From Lasiosphaeris hirsuta (taxonomy: Eukaryota > Ascomycota > Sordariomycetes > Sordariales > Lasiosphaeriaceae), in NCBI GenBank assembly GCA_030549175.1, contig JAUKUA010000005.1, positions 4,030,001 to 4,094,000 of the forward strand: a stretch of DNA of 64,000 nucleotides, given 5' to 3'. The translations under genes and the position numbers were made by a program. This document shows positions 21,917 to 34,300 of the stretch, piece after piece. Below the pieces are notes generated by a model that worked only from the letters and a program-made list of their open reading frames with translations, was not told where the DNA came from and made no database searches. Every line of letters begins with the position of its first letter. The first letter of the stretch is position 1.

Positions 21917-22986
21917 TTCGAAGCGTGATTCTGCCGCAACTTGCACGGAAACGAGGGTGTGTGGTCAGAAAATAGTGTTTTGGAGAGATTCGCTCCTGGA
22001 CCCCAGAGCAGAGGGGAAAAACGGGGTGAACCCTTTCACGGGATCTCGGATCCTATGCGCACTCGGACTTGTGTGTGTGTGTGACGGTCGATCATTGTGA
22101 TGGTGGCTTATGATTGGTGCCACAACACCAGCACCGTGACGTTTGCGCAGGATTCCTAGTTCCACATAACTAGTTAGTTATGCCGGGGGGGGGGGGGGGG
22201 AAGGGGGGGCATGGCGCAGGCCTGGCGCAGACGGGCAAGGCATCATCGCCTGGGACGAATCCTTCGCCACGCCGTATTGCCCGTATTGCACCATGCGTGC
22301 CGTGCTTGAGACGCCGTTGGATGCTGTTTTTGCTGTTGGGGGAATGCAGGGGATCATCGCCCCTGCACTGCTTGCCTGGCTTGTTGTAGAGTGTTGGTGG
22401 GGTCAATTGGCGCTCGCAGCTCGGTGCTAGGTTCCCCTTACAGCTGCGGTGCTTGCGTGTAACTAGATTTCACGTCGGGAAGGCGGCACTGGAGGCAGCT
22501 TCGGGGATTGCGGTTAGCGGTTGTGTCAAGCGCCGGGCGAGAGCAGATTGGGTCGTGGTCCTGGCCCACCCAGTCACACCTGATTGAGATGATGGACTGG
22601 ATCCTGCGACCCTGGGAGGGTTGGCTGAAACGCTGGTTTGATGATCATAGCCACTCCTTTTCTCTCCTTCTCCAAAACCAAATCGAGTTCGACTGTTGAT
22701 TGAGGTCATTCAGCTTCGGAGTCCAGTCCAGCCAGAGTCACCTCGACCAAGCTCCGAGTCAACTCGGAGGCTGTTCGCGATTTGGGAGCAGCTGAGAGGG
22801 CTCAAATAGTGATGACCCCCACATTCTAGCCGCCGTTTTAGCAGGCGACTTTCGAAGAACCGTGCAGCTGGGGGAGTGAGGCCATATCGACCTGGGATTA
22901 TTCCTCTAATTGCCGTTTGTAAGTTGTCACCCCCAAGGTGACATCCCGTCGCCCCAGAAGCTGCGCGTGCACTACACATTACACGA
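21917..22986. other. Intergenic, no gene seen
   Basis: A short GT repeat lies near 22070-22082 and a 16-nt G tract at 22185-22200. No coding signal was found on either strand. Confidence 0.6.
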
Positions 22987-25056
22987 TTACCCTTCAGTAA
23001 CAGCAACACCCCCCTTGATGATATCCGCTGCCCTCTCGGCCACAGCATACAGCGTCGCCTGCAGTCCCGCAACCGGAATCAGCGGCAGCACGCTGGCGTC
23101 AACAATTCTCAGACCTTGGATGCCATAAACCCTCAACTCCTCATCCACAACCCCCCCATACCCTTGCGGCATCATTGCCGCCGTGCAGCACGGGTTATTC
23201 CCGTGGGGCTGGAACAAACTCCCCCGCAGCGCCTCCTCCACCTGCGCATCCGTGACCACCGCCGCGCCAGGACTCACCTCGGCCGGCGATAGCCCCTTGA
23301 GCGCGGGACTCCCAACAAACTTCCTCCCTAGCTTCACCCCGAGGACGCCGACCGCGGTATCAAATGGATGCGCGAGCGCCCCAAAGTCCAGCCGCGGCGC
23401 CGCCTCCTCGGGATGCGGGTTGGTGCTCTCGATGAGCACCGTCCCGCGCGACAAGGGCTTCGCTGCCGCGAAGTTGATGCGCGCGTCGCCGGCCCAGGAG
23501 ACCTCGAAGAGACCCGCGTCGCCGGCGATCATGCGGTTGACGATGAAGGACTGCGATTTGTAGCCCTCGATCAGGTCCGGGTGGTCGGCGTAGTACTGGG
23601 GCAGGAAGGTCTCGGGGCCGGGGCCGTCGTAGAGGGATTGGATCAGGGACGCGGACGAGGTGGTCAGGTTGGAGAGGGAGAGGACGGCGCGGGTGTTGCC
23701 GTGGGCCGAGGTGAAAGGGCCGGTGCGGTTGGTGAGGAAGGCATCGAGGGCCGATTCGGAGGGGAGGGGGTCGGTTTCTGAGGTGAGGGTGGATGGGTTG
23801 ACTGAGCTGGGAGAGGTGAAGGAGAACTCCATCTTGATGGTCGGGTGGTCTTGGTAGTTGGCCCCTACGCCCGGCAGATCTTTGGCCACCGTGATGTTCA
23901 GGCTTTCCAGGAGATCGGCTGCTCCGATGCCGCTCAGCTGGAGGATCTGAGGGGTGTGAATTGCGCCGGCCGCGAGGATGACCTCTTTGCGGATGGGCAG
24001 TGTGATATGACGCTCCAAGTTGATGCGTGCGATGATGTCAACGCCGACAACTTTCGAGTCCTTGGTGTTGACCCGGGCAACGTAGTTCTCGACCAGGATA
24101 TCCAGGTTCGGCCGGCTTGCAGCCGGATCGTAGTAGGCCGTACGCGCGGATGATCGTGTGAGGTTCTTTCCGTCTGCGCTGATGGGCTTCCATGATACTC
24201 CAATAATCCCGCCGTCGGTCCCGCCGTCCTCCCGGATTTCAAAACCCAGATCCTTTGTCCAGGCATCGTTCAGCGTGTCTGGGACCGCAGTCAGTAAAAA
24301 CGCGGCTTTTTCTTGGGATTCGAGATACTCACAAGTATCTGGCCATTGCCAGGGCGGGAAAGTCGCCTTGACGGGTCCGTTGCCGTAGCTAGCGGTGCTG
24401 AATTTGTACTTGTTCTTCGCCTTTACTTCGTCGCTCGGAGCATCGAGGGTAGTCGACTTGGGCATGTTAGCGATTTCAGTGAGAAGAACACGCACCCACA
24501 TCGCCTACCTTCTTGAAGTACTTCTGGAGACCCGCCCACCCCCAGCCCGAGTTCCCAAGCTCTTCCCATGCATCGTAATCATTGGTCTGTCCCCGAGTCA
24601 TATACATTTCATTGACGGCCGAACCTCCTCCAACATTCATGCCCAGCGAAAGAGTGAAGGTCCGGTTCTCGAGATTCTTCTGCTCCGCCGAAGACTGCTG
24701 AAACATGAGAACCTTGTTTTGCAGCTGGTCGGCGTAGTAGGGGATCGCCGTGTCCCAGCTGTCGTCGAAATCGCCATATTCGACCACCAAGACGGTAACT
24801 GAGAGTGCCTCTTATTAGATTTTGGCATGACCGTTCGGACACACAGCTGTCACATACCATTGGAATCTTCAGTCAGCCTGTTTGCGACAACAAGTCCGGT
24901 GAGACCTCCGCCCGCAATGATGTAGTCGTAGGAATCCCTCAGCAGCTGGTAGTCGTGATGGACACCGCCCGCCACCACCAGAGGAGAGGAAATACCAGCA
25001 AACAGAACCCACGCCGCCAGTGGCGACGTAAACATGTTTTGCCAACTCGGTGACAT
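22987..25056 (-). CDS. Secreted GMC oxidoreductase with altered active site
   Basis: Four exons, 25056-24858, 24798-24509, 24456-24333 and 24278-22987, give about 634 aa. All introns are short, with donors GTATGT, GTAGGC and GTGAGT; two have clear CTAAC/CTGAC branches. The signal peptide spans MFTSPLAAWVLFAGISSPL. The FAD motif YIIAGGGLTGLVVANRL, signature 1 (LGMNVGGGSAVNEMYMTRG) and signature 2 (AAGAIHTPQILQLSGIG) are present. By alignment from memory of family motifs, the usual HPxGTxxM motif reads NPCCTAAM here, so the catalytic His position appears to be Asn. The second active-site position, normally His or Asn before the last helix, reads Gly (VAGLQATLYAVAE). It may have unusual chemistry or be inactive. 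Confidence 0.9.
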
Positions 25057-25738
25057 TTTCCCTACCGAAAAAGAAAAAAAAAAAACAAGGCTCGACAGCC
25101 GTCACTTGAAATGCGCGCAGAAGGGGATCATCTTGAGAGCATTTATTCTACCGCCACTAGCAGCGCATCCCGAAATCCGATGGCGCATATTGGGTTGTAT
25201 ATTGCAACTCCCCTGCGCGCCCAGCTCTTCTTCCCTACGCCCTCGGATATAAATGAGTTGTTTAATGTCCCGATTTTCGTACCTTACAGAGGACATCCGT
25301 CCCGCCCACCCATTCAAGCACGGCGTGTCCCGGCAAACTGGGTGATTCGCCGTGGCAATTGACCCCTTTTGTGTCCGCTTTCCATTTACATACACTTTAG
25401 CCGTGTCTGTTCCGCTGCCACCCCGCAGCACTTCAGGCAATTGATGTCGCTCGATCGAATGCGCAATTGAGATATCATGGTAAGTGCGCCAGGAACAAAT
25501 CCGGCGAGAGTGGGTAGAAGTATATAAGATTGTCGAGAGCGCTGTGAGTATCGAGTTTTGATGGGTTTTGATAATAAAGGTCTGTGTAGCGTCTATCGAG
25601 TCTATTGCGTGATTGTGCCTCGCAGCATGAAGACAGTCGAGTTTACGCGATCCTTCAGCATCGTCAGCTCCAAACAAACAAATGACTGAGTCGATTCGTG
25701 CACAAAACCTCTGCGAAAGGCAAAAAGTTAACGCTGTG
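25057..25738. other. Intergenic, promoter side of the second GMC gene
   Basis: A 191-codon minus-strand frame (25102-25677) is open but has no recognisable feature and overlaps the expected promoter. A T/A-rich tract lies at about 25066-25085. Confidence 0.5.
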
Positions 25739-25809
25739 GGCCTTGCTGGGGCTTGAACCCAGGACCACTTGCACCCAAAGCAAGTATGCTACCACTACAC
25801 CACAAGGCC
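25739..25809 (-). tRNA. tRNA-Pro (UGG)
   Basis: 71 nt on the minus strand. Acceptor stem GGCCTTG/CAAGGCC; anticodon arm CTTGC-TTTGGGT-GCAAG with anticodon TGG; T arm CTGGG-TTCAAGC-CCCAG fully paired; A box TAGTGGTAGC. A TTTTT terminator follows within 15 nt downstream (plus 25721-25725 region). CCA is not encoded, as expected. This appears to be the intact copy of the pair in the window. Confidence 0.92.
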
Positions 25810-26366
25810 TAGTTAATGTTTTAGATGATTCTCTGCGCTCGAATAAGCCGCTAAGATGCGCTGGAACTGACAAGGTTGATGGATGGGTGTAAATTGGCTG
25901 GGTTCGATTGGCTGCCGAGGTTGTGCGAGTAGTGGGTTCGGCTGTGTCAATAGAAATGTTGGTGTTGAGGGAGCGGATCTGTGGCTGTGGCAGCCTCTAT
26001 TTTGGGTCTGCATCATGGCGTTTCTAAAACGAGAAGGGTGCCGCTGGAGTGACTTAATTACAGATGAGTGAAGAAATATTTTCGAAAAATTTGTCGAAAT
26101 CACAGGCAAGGCACATGCCTCGAATCGAGGGCCCATTGTCGCAGAGTTGATGAACGAGGGTTAGGGCTGGGGCTGGACTGACTTGACACCCCGCAGATGG
26201 TTCTTGGGTAGACTTGGGTGGCTAGGCTCGATAAGAAGAATAGTGGGGCATGCAATGCATGCGATAGCATTTCTGGCCAAAAATTAACGATTCGACGGCC
26301 AAGTGCCCACCGTCGAGGTTCGTTCTTCCAAAGTCAAGTAATGCGACCAATCCGCCAATTCGCAAC
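25810..26366. other. Intergenic; promoter of PUS1
   Basis: No gene seen. The region is divergent between the tRNA and PUS1. Confidence 0.6.
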
Positions 26367-28377
26367 ATGGCAGCCGACGAGACACCTTCTGCCGCTACGG
26401 GCGCGCCCCCTACCGCGTCTGCCGCGTCTGCCGCATCTGCGCCATCTGGCGGGGAGCACCAGCCGCGCGGCGAGAACAATGGCGACAGAGAGGGTCGCGG
26501 CGGGCCGCGAGGGCGAGGCAAGCGCGGGGGAGGCCGCGGAGGTCGCGGAGGCCGCGGCGGCAGAGACAGAGGGAACGATAAGTCGCATAAGACGAGCGGT
26601 TTTGGGTCTAACAAGTATGTTTTCCCTTGGTCTTTTGGAATTCTGCATGACGCCCCATGCCGACTCTGACCAGCTCGCAGGCGCGACTTGGCCGACAAGC
26701 GCGAACAGGTCCAGAACACGCGCAACGCCAAGCGCCAGAAGGTCATTGACGACGACGGCGGCGGCAATAGCTACATGAGCATCGGCTTCACCAAGGAAGA
26801 AATCGCCGCCGAGGAACGCCGTCCCAAGCGCAAGGTCGCCGTGCTGATCGGCTACGCTGGGACTGGTTACCACGGCATCCAGATCAATCATAAGGAGAGA
26901 ACGATCGAGGGCGATATCTTCGCTGCATTTGTGGCGATTGGCGCCATTGCCAAGGCCAATGCCGACGACCCCAAGAAATCCAGTCTGGTGCGCTGTGCTC
27001 GCACCGACAAGGGCGTCCACGCCGCCGGCAACGTCCTGTCGCTCAAGCTCATTGTCGAAGACGAAGACCTTGTCGAGAAGCTAAACATCCACCTGCCCGA
27101 GCAAATACGCGTCTGGGCCATCCAGCGCACCAACAATGGCTTCAGCTGCTACCAGGCCTGCGACTCGCGGTGGTACGAGTACCTGATGCCCAGCTACGCC
27201 CTGCTTCCCCCCAAGCCGCAGAGCTTCCTCGGCAAGAAGCTCCGGGATGCTGCGAAGGACAAGGGTGTATACGAGGAATACCAGGACCGGCTAGACGATG
27301 TCAAGACCTTTTGGGACGAGGTCGAGAAGAACGACATCTTGCCCATCCTGGAGAAGATGGACCCCGAGATCCGCGCCGAGGTGGTGCGCATCATTAGCGA
27401 CAATGCCGACAAGGAGCTCAGCGATGAGACCGCCGAGCCTGCGAAGACAGATTGTAAGGCCGGGGCCGAGGATGTTGCGATGAAGGGTGTGGAGCTAGAG
27501 CCCGTCGAGGCCGAGGCCGAGCCCTCAGCGGCACCGCCGACAACTGAGGCCGCGCCTGACGCAGAGCCCGCCGCCAAGGTCGAGAGGGAGCTCACACCAG
27601 TCGAGCTGGCCGTCCGGGAAGTCAAGGCAGCCTACATCGCGGCTAAGCGACGGTACCGCGTGACGCCCACGCGCCTGCAAAAGCTCCAGCAAGCTATGGA
27701 CCTGTACCTGGGTACCCACAATTTCCACAACTACACGGTGCTCAAGTCGGCCAAGGACCCATCGGCGCAGCGCCACATCAAGTCTTTCCAGGTCGACACG
27801 AAGCCCATTCACATGGGCGACACCGAGTGGCTGTCCATCAAGATCCACGGCCAGAGCTTTATGATGCACCAGATCCGCAAGATGATCGCCATGGCCGTCA
27901 TGGTGGTGCGCTGCGGTGCGCCCTTCAACCTGATCAGCGAGAGCTACGAGAGCAGGCGCATTAGTATTCCCAAGGCGCCCGGGCTGGGTCTTATGTTGGA
28001 GCGGCCCATGTTCACGGAGTTCAACAAGAAGGCGGTCACGCTGGGCCGCGACCCCATCGACTTTGCCAAGTTCGAAGACAAGATCCAGGAGTTCAAGGAC
28101 CAGCACATTTACAGGAGGATGTTCGAGGTGGAGGAGAAGGAGAATTCGTGAGTGTTTTCTGCTATTGCTGTGTGCGGGATGAGTGCTGACATCGGACAGG
28201 TTCCATCTTTTCTTCAACCAGGTTGACAACTTCCGAACGGATTACTTCCTATGGGCCACGGCTGGCGGGCTCGAGGCGTCTCATCAGCGGTCGGATCGGA
28301 CGGGAGAGAGGATACCCAAAGCGCTGCAGGCCGAGCTTGGCGATGATGCCGATGGTGTGGCGGAAGAAGCCAACTAA
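26367..28377 (+). CDS. PUS1: tRNA pseudouridine synthase 1 (TruA family)
   Basis: Three exons, 26367-26614, 26681-28147 and 28200-28377, give about 630 aa. Donors are GTATGT and GTGAGT, with CTGAC branches. The N-terminus is low-complexity with RGG repeats (GGRGGRGGRGG), suited to RNA binding and nuclear residence. The TruA fold starts at VAVLIGYAGTGYHGIQ. The catalytic Asp is in RCARTDKGVHAAGN near residue 190. YQACDSRWYEYLMPSY and the C-terminal MHQIRKMIAMAV are the other family signatures. An acidic insert of about 100 residues splits the two halves of the domain, as in fungal Pus1. The enzyme modifies several uridines in tRNAs and in U2 snRNA. The stop is 292 bp from the convergent oxygenase-like gene. 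Confidence 0.93.
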
Positions 28378-28669
28378 GTGGCCTTCTACTGAGTCCCCTC
28401 TGGGGATGTTGGCTGAGATCACGGCGATTGCCAGCTGCAATAACCAAATCAAAGCAACAGTTGGCACTCGTGAAATGGCTGGCACTCGTGAAATGTGTAG
28501 ACTATCATCGGCCATGCAATTTAGCGCCGACACAACTGCAGAAAAAATGAATCATGACATCTCCGTCAAGGCATGAACTCGGGTCAACACGGTGCCCCAA
28601 GGCCCCAACCCATGTATTCCCACGCCTCCCAGTGCATTGAAGAATCCCTTCAAAGCTCACCCGTGGCCT

Positions 28670-30393
28670 CTAGCTGTCTTGATCTTCAGCAACCGTCTCA
28701 GGTTGGATTCCGTCCTCGATAACCTGACCGGCCTTCTTTGCCCCCCCAGCCGGAACCTTGACAATCATGGCAAGCGACGAGTACGTCATCAAACCCTCCG
28801 CCTGGTTCCCGTACTAGCACATCCGTTAGCATGGCGGTAACCCAAAACTAGATTCCGGCGACTTACGGCAATCCACGAAATCTGTGGCTCCTCATGGCCG
28901 AAGTCGTTTAGCCAATGCACCTGCCCAAAATCAATAAACCCCGGCCTTGGTCCGTCCCCCTTATCCTGCCGCGTCCATTGCTGCGGATCCTCTCCCGACC
29001 AGGTTGCATACATCTCCGTTTGCTGGCTCTCGATCTCCCCGTGCCACAACGTCAGCCCCAAATACTCCCCGATAAGCGGCGGGGGCTCGCGTTCCTCCCA
29101 GTTCGTCTTCACAGGCTTGCCACTCTCATCAAGTTCCTCCGAGTCGACTTCTACATATTGGGTATACTGCGGGTCGCTGACCACGGGTCTGAAATGAATC
29201 TCCAGTCCCAGAGAGCTGAAGATCTCGTACACGAGCATGTCGGCGCCCTTGAGGTTGTCGGGCGCGACAAAGTTGAGTGGCGACTTGGTTGTGTGTGGGT
29301 AGACGTGTGCACAGTTGAAGCCGATCCAGCCCCCATTTTCCCACCCTTCTTCGTCGTGCATCAGTTTGTGGATCGTCTGGTACAGGGGTAGCTGGCGTGG
29401 ATCGAGCACATTGTAACCCCCCAGCTGTCCTGCGCCCCGTACACAATACAGATTGTACGTTAGCGTGACCCGGTGGCCGTCGGTGACGGGCAGAACCTCG
29501 TGCTCGCAGTCGCTGTAGAAAGCGGCCCAGGAAATGGCAGCAGTGTTGTTGCCCCAGTCGAACGAGAGGGTCTTGCCCTGATGCCGAACCTCCAGGGCGC
29601 CGCCGGAATGGGCGAGGGGGAGGCTGATCACCAGGGAGCCGAATTGCGAGGGGGACCGCGGGGTGTCGACGTGGGATTTGAACTTACCCGAGGGGCCCGA
29701 GTAGATGTTGAGCTTGTATAGCTCAGCTTTGACTGCTCGGGTTTGCTTCGCGTGGCGCAGGGAGGGGAGGAGGGCTTGGGAGATGGTGTCGATGATGCCG
29801 AGAGTGTAGGGGTTGAGGGTGGACGAGAAGCGGGTTGGGTCGAGTTTGAGGGCCTTCCGGTAGGATTCATCGTACACGTCTTTCCCACCTAGACCAAATG
29901 TTGCGGGTTGCATGTCCTGGAGGAGCTGGTCCAGGTTATGTTCGTGGGTTGGTTCAAGAGGAAAGGTAAGTTTGGCCTGGCGTGCTGGGGTGCTTCCATC
30001 GTGGGGATCCCATCGCAGGTCAATTGGGAGAGATGCAGTCGATCGTAGTTTGTCCGGATCAGAGCTGGTTGGCTCGGGGGCTGCATCCGGCAGACTCGAG
30101 ACGATGGGGATAGTGCCTCCACAGCCAAAGGTAAAGGCGATAGTCTCCAGCGCAATGGACTCGCGGAGTTCCTTGAACAAGGGGCTCTCAGAGATCTTCG
30201 AAGGGGGAGCAGAAGGCATTTGTATTTCCAGCATGTTGGATGGAGAGCGGATGCTGAGCTTCCTTCCGTCCACAGGTGGTGTTGAAGACAGAGATGGGGA
30301 AATGGAAAATGATCGGGACAGATGTGAGCTTTTGTAGTGAGGAAGTCGTGTTGAAATCCCCACAGCTAGGCAGCGCCTGGCAGCGATTGCCAT
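28670..30393 (-). CDS. 2-oxoglutarate/Fe(II) oxygenase-like protein
   Basis: Two exons, 30393-28867 and 28813-28670, give about 556 aa. The 53-nt phase-0 intron has donor GTAAGT and a GCTAAC branch. The domain carries YSGPSGKFKSHVDTPRS with the iron-binding HxD pair, SLVISLPLAHSGGALEVRHQ, then DCEHEVLPVTDGHRVTLTYN with the likely distal His and the 2OG-binding Arg. This matches prolyl-4-hydroxylase-like fungal proteins. The N-terminus (MAIAARRCLAVGISTRLPHY) is Arg-rich and Asp/Glu-free, which could be a mitochondrial presequence; an in-frame Met at 30450 adds 19 residues. The C-terminal segment, VSDPQYTQYVEVDSEELDES onward, is specific to this fungal group. Substrate not known. Confidence 0.82.
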
Positions 30394-31316
30394 TTTAATT
30401 CGTCTTGAGTGGGGCTGTACAGTGTCGTGAGTCTGTGAGGGGCGAAACACAGCTCAAATGAACATCGACGCACATCGTCTGTCGTTTGCTGGGTTTCGCC
30501 GGTTTTGACTGGCGGTGGGAGGGGGGGGTGCCAACACTGCAGGCCGCTGTTGCCTGGCCAACCCATCTCAAGACGAATAGGTCATCATTGGGCGCACAAA
30601 TACCCAACATGTCTTGCTGAAGGTGGTGGACAGCTAACAGTCACCATATAAAACTCTTGGAGGCCTGGGACTGAATGGTTGAAGTCGAACGGATATATCA
30701 GAGACGTGAAATCCCATGTGTCCTTCAGCTCGGAATCAGCGCTCGCATGCAGCAAGATCTTCACAGCGTGCGAGAACCGGGCCTCTGTTGCCAAGTGAGG
30801 ACATCGAGCTTTCCCCTAGACCAATCCGTCTAAACATTATTGGCTGTGTGCGCTTTGATGGCGATGTGGATCGCATGAAGCCGGAGAGAAGGCTGGGCTC
30901 GAGGTTCAAGTATTTATCTGAGAATCTTCGAGGACTGGCTAGTCAAGAACGTAAAAGCCACGGCAGGTGCATATCCCCCCGCCGCCAGCGTTCTTGCCTC
31001 TCACCCATACCTGCCAGGACAACAAGCGGCCCCTTGCCAGCTGCTGTCGCAGAACAGCTACGATTCTGATCCTGGCGAGTGATTGTCGCAGCATTTCCAC
31101 TTCGCTGCCAAGCTCAACCACCGCCCTGTCGACGGGAAATCACCAGAGCATCCATATCGCTGTCTCGTTTTCGAATATCCCTAGAAGCATTGGGTGTTTC
31201 CACTCGTTTATTTCCATACGCAATCCGTCGATGGGATACATTCCTCGACTCGACACGCTCCCCGACAAAACCGGCCGTGACACGAACGAGAGCAACCCCG
31301 ACGGGCTATCGCGAAG
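30394..31316. other. Intergenic at the left edge of the accessory island
   Basis: No gene seen. The longest frame (30967-31320, plus) is open for 117 codons but overlaps the next start in another frame and has no domain features. Confidence 0.55.
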
Positions 31317-34300
31317 ATGAAGGCCGCTGACAGGATGGAGCACAACGCCATCAGCCTGAGGGCTTTGGGTGCTCATATGTACAGGCTGATGGTATGCGCA
31401 CGATCTGCCTGGACTTGGGCTGAGCAGCTTCTGGCGACAGAGGACATGTTTCCGCGCGCCCCTGGCCGTCGGGCCATTGCGCCTCTCATCAGTGTGCACG
31501 GCATGAGATACAAGGTCCAAAGCTGGGAAAATATATATATCAAGCTGCGTGAAGACCCGAGATTTCTGGCTGAAGAGGGTCCTCTCTGGACTGTCTTCTT
31601 CGTTATGCAAACTGAGATTCCTTGCTTCTTGGCGTACTGGGATATTGTCAAGCGTGCGAACAATATCATGTGCTTGACAGCCTACGTCAGCAAGCATAGC
31701 TGGGGTGATCCGAGGACGGGTCAACCTGCGTGTCCGGAGTGCAATCCCCCTGGCGACAAGAAGGGGAAGAAGCGGTGGAAGCCCTGCCCCGATTTCGGCC
31801 ACGACGTCAGGGAGACAGCGCTAGTCAGTGCTATCGTCAACAAGGGGTGGGAGTGGTACCGGGTGTTCCACATGACGGCTGAAGGGTGGGAATGGGACGG
31901 CGATATGAGTTGGCTCGCCACTATCTACGATACAGAAGAAAACAAACGGCCGCCGCCCGACATAGACTTGATCATACAGCAAGACGTCACCCAGCCGACC
32001 ACCCTCGATAAGGACCGCACATTGAGGAACATTGAGATGGCTTCATTCGGCCTGGACGGCATGTGCGTATCTGTATCGCTCCGGCGACTAGTCGATGTAG
32101 CAGAATCCCCACTGCACAGATTGGAGGATGGCACGGCCCCGAGAATACGCGTCATACTCACTCACATCTTCAAGGGCCAGGATAAAAAAGTTGACCGGTT
32201 TTTCAGCACACTTCAAGAACAGATGGGCAGCCGCAAAGTCAAAATCATGGTCGAGTACGCCGACTCGCCGTTTCTCACCGGGCCCATGTCCGCAAAGCAT
32301 CTCAAGGCGTGGAAGGATATTCCGCTTTACTCAGACACTCCGTACGTCCCACAGTATGTTGAGACACAGCCTGTCTCGACATATGGGCCGGTTGTGGAGA
32401 ACCAGCTTCTCCCAGCGACTTGGGCAACTCCCGTCGACCAGCTTGCCTCAAAGGGCAAAACACTGTTGCAGAAGGGGCCTGCGTTATCCACCGGGCCTCT
32501 TGGGATCAATCAGGCCAGTCCGGCAATCCCACATGTGAAACCCGAACATCTGTTTCCCGCTGGGCCTGAACCCTCCCGGGTAGCTATGCCACCTTTCCCG
32601 TCGACTGCTGAGCCCGCCATGAAGTCGAAATCTATTCCAACAATCACGATTCAACCTGCCACACCAACATTGCCGTCGTCTCCGGAACGTCAGCCTACCC
32701 CGGCCCTGGCTGGGCCAACGTTCTTAGCCCCGCCTTCTTCAACAAGACCGGCGAAGAAACCTCCAGCGACTACCCCGTCTCCGGAGCGCCAGCCTTACCC
32801 AGCCCTGGCTGAGCTATCGTTCTTCGCCCCGTCTTCCCCAACTACTACCCCGTCTCCGGAGTCTGCATCTGGCCGGGCCCCGAAGCCTGCAGCGAACCTG
32901 CCGTCAACCCACCCCGCCCCACCGTTCACACCGGACCCGGCGCTTGCGGCTCAGGCGGGTGGTCCCGCACCGGAGAAGCAGCAACTGCAGCCATTCATCC
33001 CGGACCCACAGCCTCAGCACCACCAGGCGCCCGCGCCAAGAAGTCACCCTAAACAGAATCCCCCCAACCCTGGCACACAGTGGCACGACGGGGGACCATC
33101 GGGTCAGACGCCGGGTCAGATGCCGCCCGCTCCCCAATAGTATGGTGGTAGGCCGGAGGGTTAGTTGCCACCTGCAGGTCATGGTCATGGGTATGGTGGC
33201 GGGCCAGAGGGTTAGATGCCGCCCGCGCCCGTGCCGGGAGGGTTTCCGAAGCAGAACTTCTTCCCCCTAAACCCCCGTGCGCAGTCGTTTGACGGCGGGC
33301 CACGGGGCCAGATGCCGCTCGCAGGCGCGCCAGGAAGTTACCCGAATCAACCTTTTCCCGGGACCAATTGGGGGTCGATGCAGGCATCGGGTCAAGGGTC
33401 GCTCCCAGCCAATTACACAAAACACCTCAATCAACAGCGAGGGAGAAGCCCAAATTGCAATCCGAATGCGCCCTTGGTAGTGTGTGGAAGCTACCCAGTC
33501 CCGATTCCTCCCAGGACTCACCACGCGGATGGCGGAGGGCCATCAAGTCAACAAAATCCGGCATTCACACAGCAAGCAAAATATTTGGATCATGCCTCAC
33601 GTACCCTACTAGGGATTCTCAAGGGCAAGAGGGATCAGGCTACGCAAACCATGCCAATGCAAAATAGCAAGGCTACACAAACCGAACCGATGCGGAAGGA
33701 TGCCGGCATCCCCGACGTTGGCCCCCTGGCAGCGAGGGTGAAGAAGAAGAACCAGGGCTGGACGCGAGCCGGAGGGATCCCTGACCACGGGGAACCTACA
33801 TATACTGCGAGACAACTGATGAAGGGAAAGTTCCCTGAGCGCGTCCTTCCTGAGCAGAGTCTTCCTCAACAAGTCTCCCCTGGCACGGCGTCCCAATTGG
33901 TGCAGGATGATGGCCATATTTTGCCAGATCCGGAGGTGTTTCAGCAGTTGTGGGATGAGGCGGAACGAGACACCATACACCACGACTCGTCCCCCGCGCC
34001 CCCGCATAAAGCATCGCCGCTGCCCTACGAGAACCAGAACGCCGGCGACGACGGCGACGACGGCGACGACGACGATGACGATGACGACACCGCAATCTAG
34101 AGAATCGCGGAGACTTTCCCCGTCCCCCGCAGCCGCGCCGGCTATGACCTGGTCTACGCCGTGACGACCGCCGGCGAGGTCTGGTGGTACCGGCCCGACG
34201 CGCGAATGAAGAAGTTGCTGAACGAGGTGCAGATGGCCGAGTTCGCCGCCTTCTACCCCAGCTGGGCAACAACAGCGGCGGCGGCGGCGGCAGCGGCGGC

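Noticed and set aside
25102..25677. 191-codon minus-strand frame
   Set aside because: No domain, signal or hydrophobic pattern, and it covers the expected promoter of the second GMC gene.
26222..27020. Minus-strand frames of 181-228 codons over the start of PUS1
   Set aside because: Antisense shadows of the RGG-rich and TruA coding exons.
33140..33215. Intron (GTATGG...TTAG) that would remove the first three TAGs
   Set aside because: 76 nt is not a multiple of three and would break the frame that continues beyond it; no branch site is evident.
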